Of a stretch of DNA of 64,000 bases, positions 28,146-37,680 are shown one piece after another. The position numbers and the translations under genes are program-made. Source of the DNA: Psychrobacter sp. AH5 (lineage in GTDB: Bacteria > Pseudomonadota > Gammaproteobacteria > Pseudomonadales > Moraxellaceae); the NCBI RefSeq assembly GCF_040371085.1, contig NZ_JAMBMT010000001.1:558001-622000 (forward strand). The letters are read 5' to 3'. Position 1 is the first letter of the stretch, and each line of letters begins with the position of its first letter. Below the pieces are notes generated by a model, which was given only the letters and a program-made list of their open reading frames with translations, made no database searches and was not told where the DNA came from.

Positions 28146-28657
28146 AAGAAATCCTTGTTAGTGATAAATAAAAAACAGGTAAGAATAAAAAATAGTGAAA
28201 GCTTACGATATGAAACAGTCTTTTCAAAGCTCTATTTTAAAGCTATGTATTAGCAGTTTTAAAGCTGGGTATTAGCAGTGCCGATACGCTTTGAGCAGCG
28301 TTTTAGGTCGCATTATTGTAGCATGTAGAGACGAAGCTGTCTTATTCTACTGGTAACAGAAACTTAATATTTTAACAATATTTTGAGGAGTCAAACCCTC
28401 ATAGCTAAATGAGATAGAGCTAACTTAAAAGTAGGATTCTAGTGATTGATTAGACTTTAGGTGAATCATCCAGCTGTTATTTATGAGCCTTTAAAAATTT
28501 TTATTGAATCTTATGGCCAAAGCTGCGGTGTTGTTTGCGAAGTTACAACAATAACGTTTCCATCAAACCGGATTAATTAGCTATCATAAACAAAACCGCT
28601 ATTAGGACAAACGCTGGTTAATAATTATATATTTGCGCTATAATAAAAAGGACTATT
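28146..28657. other. 512-base spacer with a 22-bp tandem duplication
   Basis: Divergent spacer between aspC and the SDR gene. Two adjacent 22-base copies (28235-28256 and 28257-28278), TTTTAAAGCTATGTATTAGC and TTTTAAAGCTGGGTATTAGC plus AG, differ at two positions. They lie about 90-133 bases upstream of aspC. No gene is seen. Confidence 0.8.
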
Positions 28658-29398
28658 ATGATGACTGATTCTCCAAAAAAACTTCACATTGTAATTACAG
28701 GGGCTACCTCAGGAATTGGCAAGCAATTAACAAAAGATTATCTGCACCAAGGCCATCATTTATATGCAGTGGGCCGTGATGATGAGGCTCTAGCGGAGCT
28801 AAAAGAGCTGGGAGCAACGGCTATTGATTTAGATTTGATGGATAAAGAGGCGGTGATAGAGGCTTTTGAGAAGATTGATACAGTGGATTTAGCTATTTGC
28901 TGCGCCGGAGCTTGTGAGTATTTAGATATGCCTAATTTTGATAGCGAAAGCTTTATGAAGGTCATGTCAATTAACATGGGTACGCTGTCACACGCTATCG
29001 AAGGCGTACTGCCCAAACTCATCGCTTCAAAAGGTCGTCTAGTGGGCTTAGGCTCCGCTTCTGCTTATGTGCCCTTTGCTCGCGCAGAAGCTTATGGTAG
29101 CTCAAAGGCGGCGATTCACTATCTAATGAAAACTCTGCAAATCAGTCTGGTACCATTTGATGTGGCCGTCAGCTTAGTGGTACCAGGATTTGTCGATACG
29201 CCGATGACTAAGCAAAATGATTTTCCCATGCCGTTTTTGCAGACTACTGAGCAAGCCAGTCAAGCGATCCGCGCTGGTATTGAAGCCAAGCATGAAGTCA
29301 TTGAGTTCCCCAAAAAGCTGACGCTGCCGCTAAAAACTTTGGGTACGCTGCCGGATGTCGCTTGGCAGCAAGTGAGTAAACAGCTGAATAAAAAGTAA
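28658..29398 (+). CDS. short-chain dehydrogenase/reductase
   Basis: NAD(P)-dependent oxidoreductase of the classical SDR fold, 246 residues. The dinucleotide motif is TGATSGIGKQL, the structural motif is CCAGACEY in place of NNAG, and the catalytic motif is YGSSKAAIHYLM (Tyr-x-x-x-Lys) with the preceding serine in GLGSASAYVP. AAAAAGGA lies upstream of the start. It is the first of five plus-strand genes that look like a lipid-modification cluster, so its substrate may be a fatty acyl or aldehyde intermediate. That is inferred from context only. Confidence 0.85.
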   Translation: MMTDSPKKLHIVITGATSGIGKQLTKDYLHQGHHLYAVGRDDEALAELKELGATAIDLDLMDKEAVIEAFEKIDTVDLAICCAGACEYLDMPNFDSESFMKVMSINMGTLSHAIEGVLPKLIASKGRLVGLGSASAYVPFARAEAYGSSKAAIHYLMKTLQISLVPFDVAVSLVVPGFVDTPMTKQNDFPMPFLQTTEQASQAIRAGIEAKHEVIEFPKKLTLPLKTLGTLPDVAWQQVSKQLNKK

Positions 29399-29446
29399 TA
29401 GAGATGCCTTTTATAACCATTATATAAAGTCTAAAGGATAAGGTGC

Positions 29447-31177
29447 ATGCCGTTTTTTCATCGCAAGTCTGTAGCAGCAAAACCAAGCAGTGTTACTTAT
29501 ATGAAGCAAAGCCGCCAGCAAGGTGCTCAGAAAAAGCGCATCGCTATTATTGGCTCTGGAGTATCGGGACTCACTTGCGCGCATTATCTGATAGATCAGC
29601 ACGAGGTTACCGTCTTTGAGGCCAATGACTATATCGGTGGTCACGTCAATACTATCGATGTGACGCTACAAGACGGCAAAAAGTCAAAATCTAGGTTTAG
29701 AGAATCAAGTCAGCTAGAAAAAAGCGCTATCGACACCGGTTTTATTGTCTTTAATGAGCGGACTTATCCTAACTTCTTTCGCTTATTGCATGAGCTGCAA
29801 GTGCCTTTTCAGTCGACAGATATGAGCTTTTCAGTCAAAAATGTCGCGCGCAATTTTGAATACAATGGCCATACCATTAATACCTTGTTATCGCAGCGCA
29901 AAAATATCGTCAGCCCAAAGTTTTGGCGCTTTGTACAAGATATCTTGCAGTTTAATAAGCAGATGAAGCAGCTACGTCAGAACTTTGAGAGTACACGAGC
30001 GCAGGGTAAAGACGTGAGCGTATTGACTCAGCAAACCCTGAGCGATTATCTAGCCCGTAAACGCTATGGCAAGTTATTTACCGATAACTATCTGCTGCCT
30101 ATGGTATCGGCTATTTGGTCGACAAGCTTAGAAGAGGTAGAGGATTTTCCGTTAGTATTCTTCGCGCAGTTCTTTGATAACCACGGCCTACTCGATGTGG
30201 TTAATCGTCCGCAGTGGTTCACTATCAAAGGCGGCTCTAAGCAGTACGTCAATAAACTAGTAACGCGATTTGTTAAAAAAGGCGGGCAAGTACGAGTTAA
30301 TTCGCCTGTAAAAGCGCTCACTCGTAATCAGCATAAAGACGCTGACTATAAAGTTAATTTGGTAGTGAGCACAGGCAATAATAATGATAGTGAAAGTTTG
30401 GGCTTTGATGAGGTGATTTTTGCTTGCCATGCTGATACAGCCTTAAAAATTCTCTCAGATGCCACTTATGATGAAACACAAGTATTAAGTCACTTTCGTT
30501 TTACCTCAAACACGGCGGTGCTGCATACCGATACTAGCGTTTTGCCCAAAAAACCTTTGGCATGGGCAAGCTGGAATTATCTACTCGATGACGATGGCAA
30601 AACCGACAATACAAATGTTACTGATAAGCAAGCTTCAGCAAAACCGGTGCTGACTTATCACATGAATATCTTGCAGCGCTTGACCAAGCAGCATAATTAT
30701 CTAGTGACTCTTAATCATAAAATCGATGCAGCGCAAGTGATAAAGACGATTGATTATAGCCACCCGGTGTTTGATAAGCCGATGATTGAGGCGCAAAAAC
30801 AGTGGTCAACTATCTCTAGCAGCGGTCTACATACGCATTTTTGCGGAGCTTACTGGTTTAATGGTTTTCATGAGGATGGCGTGCGTAGTGCTCTGCGCGT
30901 TTGTCAGTCTTTAGGAGTTCAGATCGATATTAAAAACGAGGTGGATACTAGTCATTTACCAAATAGCGATAGCGCGCATACGCCTTTTGTCTACAAAGAT
31001 TTGCCCGTCAAAGCCGATCGATCGGCTCGCAAGCTAAAAAATCGCCAACTGCTAAGCGCGCAGATCAATCAAGAATTGGTAGATTATATCGATACAGTAG
31101 CAGCCAAATCAGCTCCATCAACAACGGCTAAAAAAAAGCGCGGTCTATTTTCTAATGTTTTTCGCAGCAATAAATAG
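29447..31177 (+). CDS. FAD-dependent amine-oxidase-like oxidoreductase (putative lipid desaturase)
   Basis: Flavoprotein of 576 residues, with the Rossmann FAD motif IAIIGSGVSGLTCAHYLI near residue 33 and the adenine-ribose acidic end VTVFEANDYIGGH. Further family motifs are GFIVFNERTYPNFFRLL and the C-terminal FCGAYWFNGFHEDGVRSA. About 25 basic residues precede the FAD domain, and the C-terminus is Lys-rich. This family is regularly linked to DUF1365 and CFA-like methyltransferase genes, as here. Studied relatives in other bacteria act on phospholipid acyl chains in making methylated furan fatty acids. Assignment to that reaction is inference. Confidence 0.85.
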   Translation: MPFFHRKSVAAKPSSVTYMKQSRQQGAQKKRIAIIGSGVSGLTCAHYLIDQHEVTVFEANDYIGGHVNTIDVTLQDGKKSKSRFRESSQLEKSAIDTGFIVFNERTYPNFFRLLHELQVPFQSTDMSFSVKNVARNFEYNGHTINTLLSQRKNIVSPKFWRFVQDILQFNKQMKQLRQNFESTRAQGKDVSVLTQQTLSDYLARKRYGKLFTDNYLLPMVSAIWSTSLEEVEDFPLVFFAQFFDNHGLLDVVNRPQWFTIKGGSKQYVNKLVTRFVKKGGQVRVNSPVKALTRNQHKDADYKVNLVVSTGNNNDSESLGFDEVIFACHADTALKILSDATYDETQVLSHFRFTSNTAVLHTDTSVLPKKPLAWASWNYLLDDDGKTDNTNVTDKQASAKPVLTYHMNILQRLTKQHNYLVTLNHKIDAAQVIKTIDYSHPVFDKPMIEAQKQWSTISSSGLHTHFCGAYWFNGFHEDGVRSALRVCQSLGVQIDIKNEVDTSHLPNSDSAHTPFVYKDLPVKADRSARKLKNRQLLSAQINQELVDYIDTVAAKSAPSTTAKKKRGLFSNVFRSNK

Positions 31178-31212
31178 CTTTAAATCCACGGCCGCAAATA
31201 AAAGAGAGCTTA

Positions 31213-32151
31213 ATGCCTAAAAGTGACCATTCGTCTAAGAGTCGATTTCCTCATCAGCTGTTTCATGGGACCACATGGCACAGTCGCCTATTACCGAGCG
31301 TGCATAAGTTTAGCTATCCTTATCGCTATTGGGGCGTCAATATTAGTGCTTTAGCAGCAGGGCAGGATCTACCTGAGGTGAGTGTATTTGCGCGACATAA
31401 ACGCATGACAGCTTTACCCATTTTTTCAGCTAAACATAAAGCACTACAGCAGTTTTATGCCGATGATTATTTGCAAGGTTTGCCTTTAGATCAGACGAGT
31501 CAAGAAACGGCGGTTGATGCTGATGCTAAAGATATAGAGGGGTTGTTGCAGCGTCTAAATGCTGTCTTTAAAGATAAGACAGGCAGTAGGCCTAAAGGCG
31601 ATATCGTGGGCTTAGTGGTTTGTCGTAATGCAGGTTTGTATTTTAGTCCGGTGAATTTTTATCTAGGCTTTGATGATGAGCAAGTGCCCACCCATCTATT
31701 AGCTGAGGTCTCCAATACGCCGTGGGATAAGCGTCATTATTATGGGTTTTTATTACAAGGCGCGCAGACTGAGTTCTGTCATGATAAAGACTTTCATGTC
31801 TCGCCTTTTAATCCTATTGACCAGCTCTATCGCTGGCAGGTTGATGTAAAGTCTTCTTTTTTGCAGGACTCTATAACTGCTAATAATAAACAAGATACTT
31901 TTGATATTCGCATCGCTATCAATATCAGTGATAAGCGCGGTGAGGTGCTCAAGACAGGGATAAAAATGAGCGGTGAGCCGATGACTAAGCAGACGATACA
32001 GCAAAGCTTAAAGCAAAATCCGTTAATGAACGTGACTTCGCTAAGCCGTATCTATTGGCACACCTTTAAGCTTTATGCGCTCAAAAGGGTGCCTTATATT
32101 AGTTATGACCAAAAGCTAGCCGATAGTGAGCAGAGTGCTGATATCAACTAA
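31213..32151 (+). CDS. DUF1365 protein
   Basis: 312-residue DUF1365 protein of unknown biochemical role, found almost always between an FAD oxidoreductase and a CFA-like methyltransferase. Recognisable parts are QLFHGTTWHSRLLPSVHKF near the N-terminus, FSPVNFYLGFD, LLAEVSNTPWDKRHYYG, and the motif KDFHVSPFNPIDQLYRWQ. There is no signal peptide or clear membrane helix. It lies 35 bases after the FAD gene and 110 before the methyltransferase, consistent with one operon. Confidence 0.88.
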   Translation: MPKSDHSSKSRFPHQLFHGTTWHSRLLPSVHKFSYPYRYWGVNISALAAGQDLPEVSVFARHKRMTALPIFSAKHKALQQFYADDYLQGLPLDQTSQETAVDADAKDIEGLLQRLNAVFKDKTGSRPKGDIVGLVVCRNAGLYFSPVNFYLGFDDEQVPTHLLAEVSNTPWDKRHYYGFLLQGAQTEFCHDKDFHVSPFNPIDQLYRWQVDVKSSFLQDSITANNKQDTFDIRIAINISDKRGEVLKTGIKMSGEPMTKQTIQQSLKQNPLMNVTSLSRIYWHTFKLYALKRVPYISYDQKLADSEQSADIN

Positions 32152-32261
32152 CATGACGGAGCTAAAGATCCTTAAAGCTTAGTAACAAAATTGAAATCTC
32201 AACCCTAGTAGTAATCAAAGCGTATTTTAAATGGATAAATGCATAAAAGGATACCAAAACG

Positions 32262-33713
32262 ATGTCAGTACGACCGACCGAACGGAAGCCAACAACTCGA
32301 TTAGAGAAGGTAAATGCGCGTTTGAGCCAGACGCTTAATGACAGTGCTATTTTAAAGCCTGTAAATGATAGTGTAAGTTACCTAGCCAGAAAAGCGGTAT
32401 TCCAAGCTTTGAAACGGGTACAATTCGGCGGTATAACCATCATTGAGGCGTTTACTGATCAAGCTGTTGATACGCATAGTTTCGGTAGTAAATCACTAAA
32501 TCTAAAAAGTAGCTCAGCGGTTGGTCGTCATGCTCTGCAGGTCACCTTAACCATTCATGATATCAGCGTTTATCGTCAGTTATTGTTTGGCGGCTCGATT
32601 GCCTTGGCGGATAGCTACATCAATGGCGAGTGGGATACCGATGACTTAACTGGGTTGATACGTCTAGCCGCGCGCAATTTGTCGGTGCTCAATAAGTTAG
32701 AAAATCGTTTTGCGGCCATTAGTAAAACCTTTGAGAGGGCTAAGCATCAGCTGCGTAGTAATGATCAGTTAGGTTCCAAATCCAATATCTTGGCGCATTA
32801 TGATTTGGGTAATGACATGTATCAGCGCTTTTTGGATGAGACGATGATGTATTCATCAGCCGTTTATAAAAACCCTGAAGCTACGCTTTATGAGGCGCAG
32901 CAGCATAAACTAGCGCTAATCTGTAAGCGCTTGCAGCTCACTGCTGAGGATAAAGTCATTGAGATCGGTACAGGCTGGGGCGGATTTGCTATTTATGCCG
33001 CTACTCATTATGGCTGTCATGTCACGACGACCACCATCTCTGACGCACAATTCGATGAGGCACGGATACGTGTAGAGGCAGCTGGCTTGTCTGATAAAAT
33101 TACGTTGCTCAAAGAGGATTATCGTGAATTAACAGGGCAATATGACAAGCTAGTTAGTATTGAGATGATTGAAGCGGTGGGTCATGAGTACTTACCGACC
33201 TTCTTTGCTAAGTGCAATGAGCTGCTTAAGCCGACAGGGCTGATGGTACTACAAGCCATCACCTTTAATGATCAAAATTATCAGAGTTATATAGAGTCAG
33301 TGGATTTTATTCAGACCCATATTTTCCCCGGCGGTTGTCTATTATCCAATCAAGAGTTAAACAATCAGTTTACTCAGCAGACCGATATGGTCATCAAGCA
33401 ATTGCATGATTACGGCTTTGACTATGCGCATACGCTACGAGATTGGCGCTTAGCGTTTATGTCGCAGCGTGAAGAGATAAAAGCGCTTGGCTATGATGAG
33501 GCGTTTATCAGATTATGGAGGTTTTATTTCTGTTACTGTGAAGGCGGATTTTTGGAGCGTACTATTGGTGTCGTGCAGCTGACGGCAGTCAAGCCAAATA
33601 ATATAGATATTCTACATTTCTCTGACTCGCCTGCTGCTGAGGTGCCAGACAAGTTTATTGACAACACTATAGATCCGCGTAGTGCTCCTAGCATTGCTGC
33701 TGCTTTCGGTTAA
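32262..33713 (+). CDS. cyclopropane-fatty-acyl-phospholipid synthase family methyltransferase
   Basis: SAM-dependent methyltransferase acting on double bonds of membrane phospholipid acyl chains, 483 residues. The N-terminal lipid-binding domain extends about 170 residues. Then come AHYDLGNDMYQRFLDETMMY, the SAM-binding glycine motif VIEIGTGWGGFAIYAA and the catalytic region SIEMIEAVGHEYLPTFFAK. QTHIFPGGCLLSNQEL and RLWRFYFCYCEGGFLERTIG close the domain. Whether the product is a cyclopropane ring or a methylated acyl chain, as in furan-fatty-acid pathways, cannot be decided. The DUF1365 and FAD neighbours point to the second. An AAAGGA ribosome site precedes the ATG. Confidence 0.88.
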   Translation: MSVRPTERKPTTRLEKVNARLSQTLNDSAILKPVNDSVSYLARKAVFQALKRVQFGGITIIEAFTDQAVDTHSFGSKSLNLKSSSAVGRHALQVTLTIHDISVYRQLLFGGSIALADSYINGEWDTDDLTGLIRLAARNLSVLNKLENRFAAISKTFERAKHQLRSNDQLGSKSNILAHYDLGNDMYQRFLDETMMYSSAVYKNPEATLYEAQQHKLALICKRLQLTAEDKVIEIGTGWGGFAIYAATHYGCHVTTTTISDAQFDEARIRVEAAGLSDKITLLKEDYRELTGQYDKLVSIEMIEAVGHEYLPTFFAKCNELLKPTGLMVLQAITFNDQNYQSYIESVDFIQTHIFPGGCLLSNQELNNQFTQQTDMVIKQLHDYGFDYAHTLRDWRLAFMSQREEIKALGYDEAFIRLWRFYFCYCEGGFLERTIGVVQLTAVKPNNIDILHFSDSPAAEVPDKFIDNTIDPRSAPSIAAAFG

Positions 33714-33978
33714 AAAGGATAAATCTAAGATTAAAGCTTTCATAAAGTCTTTACAATTAAGTTACCTAAAGCTACAACGATTCCTAAACCTAAATGCGTT
33801 ATATTGAAGTACAGTTAAAGTATATTTAATCAATGTAGCAATCATCATAGTTGTTCTAAATATTTTTACTATTGAGTGATATCAAATCATAGGGGCTACT
33901 AAGAGATTACGTAAATAAAACAGGCTGAGCATGGAGGCAACTGTGATCCTTGTTTAGTTATTATAAAAGGATATTATT

Positions 33979-34404
33979 ATGGGCTATACGTTTGTTTATT
34001 TGGTTGCCGTTGCCATGTTCTTGGGCGTTGATTTCGTCTGGCTGTCAACGATGAAAGGACTATTTTATGAGGAGCGTATAGGTCATCTTTTAGCCGATGA
34101 ACCTAATATGATGGCAGCTGCCGTGTTCTATATGTTCTATATCTTAGCGCTATGTATTATTGTTCTTTATCCGCAGATTAAAGCAAATGCCTCAATCGGT
34201 CATATTTTCTTATTGGGCGGATTACTGGGTCTAATGGCTTATGGTACTTACGACTTTACCAATCTAGCTTTATTTAAAGGTTATACACTTGATACCGCTT
34301 TGGTAGATTTTACTTGGGGCGGCTTTTTAACCGGTACAGTGAGTGCTGGTACGGCTTGGTTGGCATACCGTTTTCGCTGGCTGGATAGAACGGCTTCAGC
34401 TTAA
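33979..34404 (+). CDS. DUF2177 membrane protein
   Basis: 141-residue integral membrane protein with four predicted helices. The N-terminus YTFVYLVAVAMFLGVDFVWL and the central motif GLMAYGTYDFTNLALFKGYT with DFTWGGFLTGTVSAG are the DUF2177 signature. An AAAGGATATTATT ribosome site precedes it. The gene follows the CFA-like gene after 265 bases that contain no other feature I recognise, and DUF2177 genes often accompany this lipid cluster. Terminator at 34426. Function unknown. Confidence 0.85.
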   Translation: MGYTFVYLVAVAMFLGVDFVWLSTMKGLFYEERIGHLLADEPNMMAAAVFYMFYILALCIIVLYPQIKANASIGHIFLLGGLLGLMAYGTYDFTNLALFKGYTLDTALVDFTWGGFLTGTVSAGTAWLAYRFRWLDRTASA

Positions 34405-34425
34405 GTGTGCCAGCTTAAATAACAG

Positions 34426-34454
34426 CGGCTTAACTTAGGTTAAGCCGTTTTTTT
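34426..34454 (+). terminator. terminator of the lipid-modification cluster
   Basis: A perfect 9-bp stem, CGGCTTAAC with GTTAAGCCG, around a 4-base loop followed by seven T residues. Confidence 0.92.
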
Positions 34455-34579
34455 GTGTCTAATGGGTTTGCACTAGCTATCTACCTGCTGTATAAATGAC
34501 AAATAAATCTCATAATTATCTTCTCAATTCTTCTCTTAGCTATTTGCATTTAATATTCTCTTAACTATTAAGGACCATC

Positions 34580-35128
34580 ATGCCGCAATACAACACTAGC
34601 TCTACTGCGAAAAGAGCGCCATTAAATCACGAATTATATATGTCGATATTGATGACCCCAGATATGGCAAACTTTATTGGCAACGTCCACGGTGGCGATT
34701 TATTAAAGATGCTCGATCAGGTGGCTTATGCTTGCGCTAGTCGTTATAGCGGTAGCTACGTGGTGACGCTGTCCGTAGATCAAGTGATGTTCCGCGAGCC
34801 TATTTATGTCGGTGAGCTTGTCACTTTTGCCGCTAGTGTCAATTATGTAGGCACGACTTCTATGGAGATTGGTATACGGGTTGAGGCAGAAGACGTCCGC
34901 GCGCGTACCATTCGCCATACCAATAGTTGTTATTTCACCATGGTGGCTATCGATGATAATGGTAAACCCACACCAATACCGCCGCTTGATATAAAAAACG
35001 ATTTACAGCAGTGCCGCGCTGATGCTGCCCTTGAGCGTAAAAGTTTGCGTATGCAAGACTCCCAGCGTCCTAGCTGCAATATTAATAAGGAAGTAGGAGA
35101 GTTGACTCAAAATGCCACTAAAGCTTGA
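34580..35128 (+). CDS. acyl-CoA thioesterase, hotdog fold (YciA-type)
   Basis: Cytoplasmic acyl-CoA hydrolase, 182 residues. Hotdog-domain motifs are TPDMANFIGNVHGGDLLKML (with the catalytic aspartate in LDQVAYACASR), SVDQVMFREPIYVGELVTF, VGTTSMEIGIRVEAE and TNSCYFTMVAID. A 40-residue charged tail with no recognised motif follows. AAGGACCATC gives a clear ribosome site. Single-gene unit downstream of the lipid cluster terminator. The substrate chain length cannot be told from the sequence. Confidence 0.88.
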   Translation: MPQYNTSSTAKRAPLNHELYMSILMTPDMANFIGNVHGGDLLKMLDQVAYACASRYSGSYVVTLSVDQVMFREPIYVGELVTFAASVNYVGTTSMEIGIRVEAEDVRARTIRHTNSCYFTMVAIDDNGKPTPIPPLDIKNDLQQCRADAALERKSLRMQDSQRPSCNINKEVGELTQNATKA

Positions 35129-35312
35129 GTTAGCTTTTGCTGAGCCAAGCTTTGATTGCAGTAGATGATAAAAAAGTAGCTAGCAAAAGTTACTTATCAT
35201 AAACGCATAAACTACTGTTAAATAACAGCGGTTAATTTATTCTGAGCTAGATATTTTTATTTCAGCTAAAAAATCTTAGTTAGTTTTTATTAGCCGCGTT
35301 ATTGAGTTTATT

Positions 35313-36362
35313 ATGAGTTTAAAACCATCCATTGCCAATCCACAATTGCACCTAGGGAGTCCGGATATCTCCAATAGCGCCCGAGGTGATAAACCCCCTA
35401 GTCTTAATCCCAAGGACAAAAAGCCCAGCTCAGTGATTACTGTTTTAATCGCTATTGGTGCAAACTTTCTCATTGCTATTGCCAAATCCGTTGCAGCCTT
35501 TATTACTGGCTCCGCCTCTATGGTAGCCGAAGCTGCGCACTCCTGGGCAGACACTGGTAATGGTATATTTTTATTAGTAGCCGAAAAAAAATCTATTAAA
35601 CCTGCAGATGATACTCATCCTTTAGGTTATGGCAAAGAGTCTTATGTTTGGTCGATGATAGCTGCTTTTGGCGTTTTTATGGCAGGCTCGATTGTCTCTA
35701 TTTATACTGGCATTACTGAATGGAATGCGGCTGACACTGAGACCAATTACACTATCGCTTTTATTATCCTAGCTATTGCTTTTGTGCTCGAAGGGTTCTC
35801 ACTCGTTCAAGCCTATTTGCAAAGTAAAAAGCAAGGAGAGGCGCTCAATGTCAGCGCTGTGGGCTACGTTATTAATACCTCAAACCCAACTTTGCGCGGG
35901 GTGTTTTTTGAGGATTTAGCCGCAGTTATTGGACTAGTGATTGCCGCTGCTGCTATGGGAATGCATGTTTATACCGGTCAAGCCTTTTGGGATGCGCTAG
36001 GCTCTATTATCGTTGGTATATTATTAGGGATAGTGGCAATATTTTTGATCAGCCGCAATCGAGACTTTTTGGTCGGTTATAAAGTCTCAACCACCATGCA
36101 TGATTATGTATTAAGCGAGCTGTTAAGCCATGCAGACATTGATAGTGTCTCCTACTTACATTTAGAATGGGTTGGACCCAAGAAGATATTTATGGTGGCG
36201 GCAGTAGATATCGCTGGCAATCAAAAAGAGGAGAGTATTGCACAAAAGTTTGAAGCCATTGAAGGTCAGTTCCGTGCTAATGAGCTGTTTCAAGAAGCTA
36301 TCTTGACTCTATCAGCGCCAAATGCCAAACCTTTAAAACTGATGAAAGCCAATAAAGATTGA
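35313..36362 (+). CDS. cation diffusion facilitator (Zn/metal efflux)
   Basis: Inner-membrane metal/proton antiporter of the CDF family, 349 residues, with an N-terminal soluble stretch of about 40 residues. The first helix ends in ASMVAEAAHSWADTGNGIF, giving the family HSxxDxxN metal-site pattern, and HPLGYGKESYVWSMIAAF follows. A long loop with KKQGEALNVSAVGYV precedes EDLAAVIGLVIAA. The form YGKE rather than FGH and the overall layout resemble the SLC30A9/ZnT9-like branch. The C-terminal 85 residues form the cytoplasmic dimer domain. Zinc as substrate is likely but not proven. Confidence 0.88.
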   Translation: MSLKPSIANPQLHLGSPDISNSARGDKPPSLNPKDKKPSSVITVLIAIGANFLIAIAKSVAAFITGSASMVAEAAHSWADTGNGIFLLVAEKKSIKPADDTHPLGYGKESYVWSMIAAFGVFMAGSIVSIYTGITEWNAADTETNYTIAFIILAIAFVLEGFSLVQAYLQSKKQGEALNVSAVGYVINTSNPTLRGVFFEDLAAVIGLVIAAAAMGMHVYTGQAFWDALGSIIVGILLGIVAIFLISRNRDFLVGYKVSTTMHDYVLSELLSHADIDSVSYLHLEWVGPKKIFMVAAVDIAGNQKEESIAQKFEAIEGQFRANELFQEAILTLSAPNAKPLKLMKANKD

Positions 36363-36414
36363 CCGCTAAAAAATAAAAAGCTCTACAGTAGTTTTAGCTG
36401 TAATAAGCTATAAC

Positions 36415-36444
36415 CAAAAAAAGGTCACCCGTTAAGGTGACCTT
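36415..36444 (-). terminator. bidirectional terminator between CDF gene and dps
   Basis: A perfect 9-bp stem, AAGGTCACC with GGTGACCTT. The longer T run is on the minus strand, so it mainly ends the dps transcript, although the plus-strand gene also stops just before it. Confidence 0.85.
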
Positions 36445-36554
36445 CTATTTGCTAGTTTAGACTAGATTTTTTTAAGTAATTATTATTCAAGCAATTGTCT
36501 ACTTAAGTCATACTACTCAAGTGACATTACAAAAAGACAGCTGTCAATCTCGAA

Positions 36555-37037
36555 CTATTTCTTTGGCGCATTGGCACCGATAAACCAAGCGTCTTTATCC
36601 ACAATACGGCTAACTTCAGTTAGTAGGTCAGCGGTATCTTCATCACCAGCATCGCCTGCAGTGTCGATAGCTTCACGTAAGGTCTCAGCAATTTTTTTAT
36701 AGCGGTTAGTCAGCTCGCGTACATGCTGGTCAACCTCTGAGATATCAGTAGGATAAGTTTCTAAAATAGAATCTTCCACCACACGCTTAGAGATACCATT
36801 GGCTTTACCACCAAGAATAACGATACGCTCTGCTACTGTATCAAAAGCTTCCGTCAAGCGCTCGTAAGTATCATCTAACAGTTGATGCACACCAATAAAG
36901 CCCGTACCTTGTAGATTCCAATGGCACTGCTTAGTATCCATGCTCAGATCAATCAAGCTAGCTAGGTTAGAATTAAGTAGATCTACCATTTTTTTGGCAG
37001 TTTCGTCATTTATACCGCTTGCGTAACGTTCTCTCAT
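36555..37037 (-). CDS. dps: Dps ferritin-like DNA-protection protein
   Basis: Starvation/oxidative-stress protein that stores iron in a 12-subunit shell and may bind DNA. 160 residues, the typical size. The ferroxidase-site motif is MDTKQCHWNLQGTGFIGVHQ followed by LLDDTYERLTEAFDTVAERI, and the second half has a four-helix pattern ending DKDAWFIGANAPKK. The N-terminus MRERYASGINDETAKK has some basic residues that could contact DNA. TGGAGTAAACT precedes the ATG. It has its own terminator and a long control region upstream. Confidence 0.94.
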   Translation of the reverse strand: MRERYASGINDETAKKMVDLLNSNLASLIDLSMDTKQCHWNLQGTGFIGVHQLLDDTYERLTEAFDTVAERIVILGGKANGISKRVVEDSILETYPTDISEVDQHVRELTNRYKKIAETLREAIDTAGDAGDEDTADLLTEVSRIVDKDAWFIGANAPKK

Positions 37038-37346
37038 AGTTTACTCCATTATTTTAGTTTTGAATAAATAGTTATTAATATATTTTTAAAAGAAACTTTG
37101 AAAACCTATCTTGATGGTTTGTTGCCAAATTTCATTATCAATAATAGCAGCTTAAAAAAGTTATTGAACCCCAAGGTTTAGGCTTTGTTGAGTGGTCGTG
37201 TAATGGCTTTGTTAAGCGTGAAAAGCTTTGTAATTTTAATAGCCAAAAGGAGTGATTCTGATAACTTTTACTTACCAAAAATCATTACCTTTATATGACT
37301 ATTACAAGCCTACTGTATATCTACTTCATCATATAGTTGATTCACT

Positions 37347-37461
37347 TTAAAACCGATACAGTGCGGCTGGAATAAATTTTGCGCAGCCTCTGTCAGCGTA
37401 GACACAGCACGCAAGGAAAATTTATACCAGCTGCACGATTAATATTAGTGTATCGATTTTA
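37347..37461. repeat. 115-bp imperfect palindromic element
   Basis: A long fold-back sequence in the 643-base gap between dps and uvrB. The outer arms TAAAACCGATACA and TGTATCGATTTTA pair with one mismatch. The inner arms pair GTGCGGCTGGAATAAATTTT with AAAATTTATACCAGCTGCAC with two mismatches, with a 12-base bulge on the right. The centre has a small TGTC/GACA hairpin. The shape resembles a non-autonomous palindromic mobile repeat or a structured RNA. The rest of the gap has no gene. Confidence 0.85.
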
Positions 37462-37680
37462 TTTCGTACTAACCATATAAATCATGAGCTTTTATAACTT
37501 GCCCTCTATTTAATGACCGCTAATCGATAGCTGCTAAACCATACTTTAATTTTTGTTTTTTAGTTAGAGTTTGGCCTTTATATTTAGTGGCTCAATAACA
37601 GCTGGAAGCTATAAATTCGCCTTTAAAAGTAGCGGTTTAGCCCCCACATTATTATAAATTCAAAAAAGAAGAAAGCTACT

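Noticed and set aside
28146..28657. Small RNA or ECF-sigma promoter upstream of the lipid cluster
   Set aside because: I looked for a TGATCC/TAAGA-type pair and for terminator-ended RNAs and found nothing convincing.
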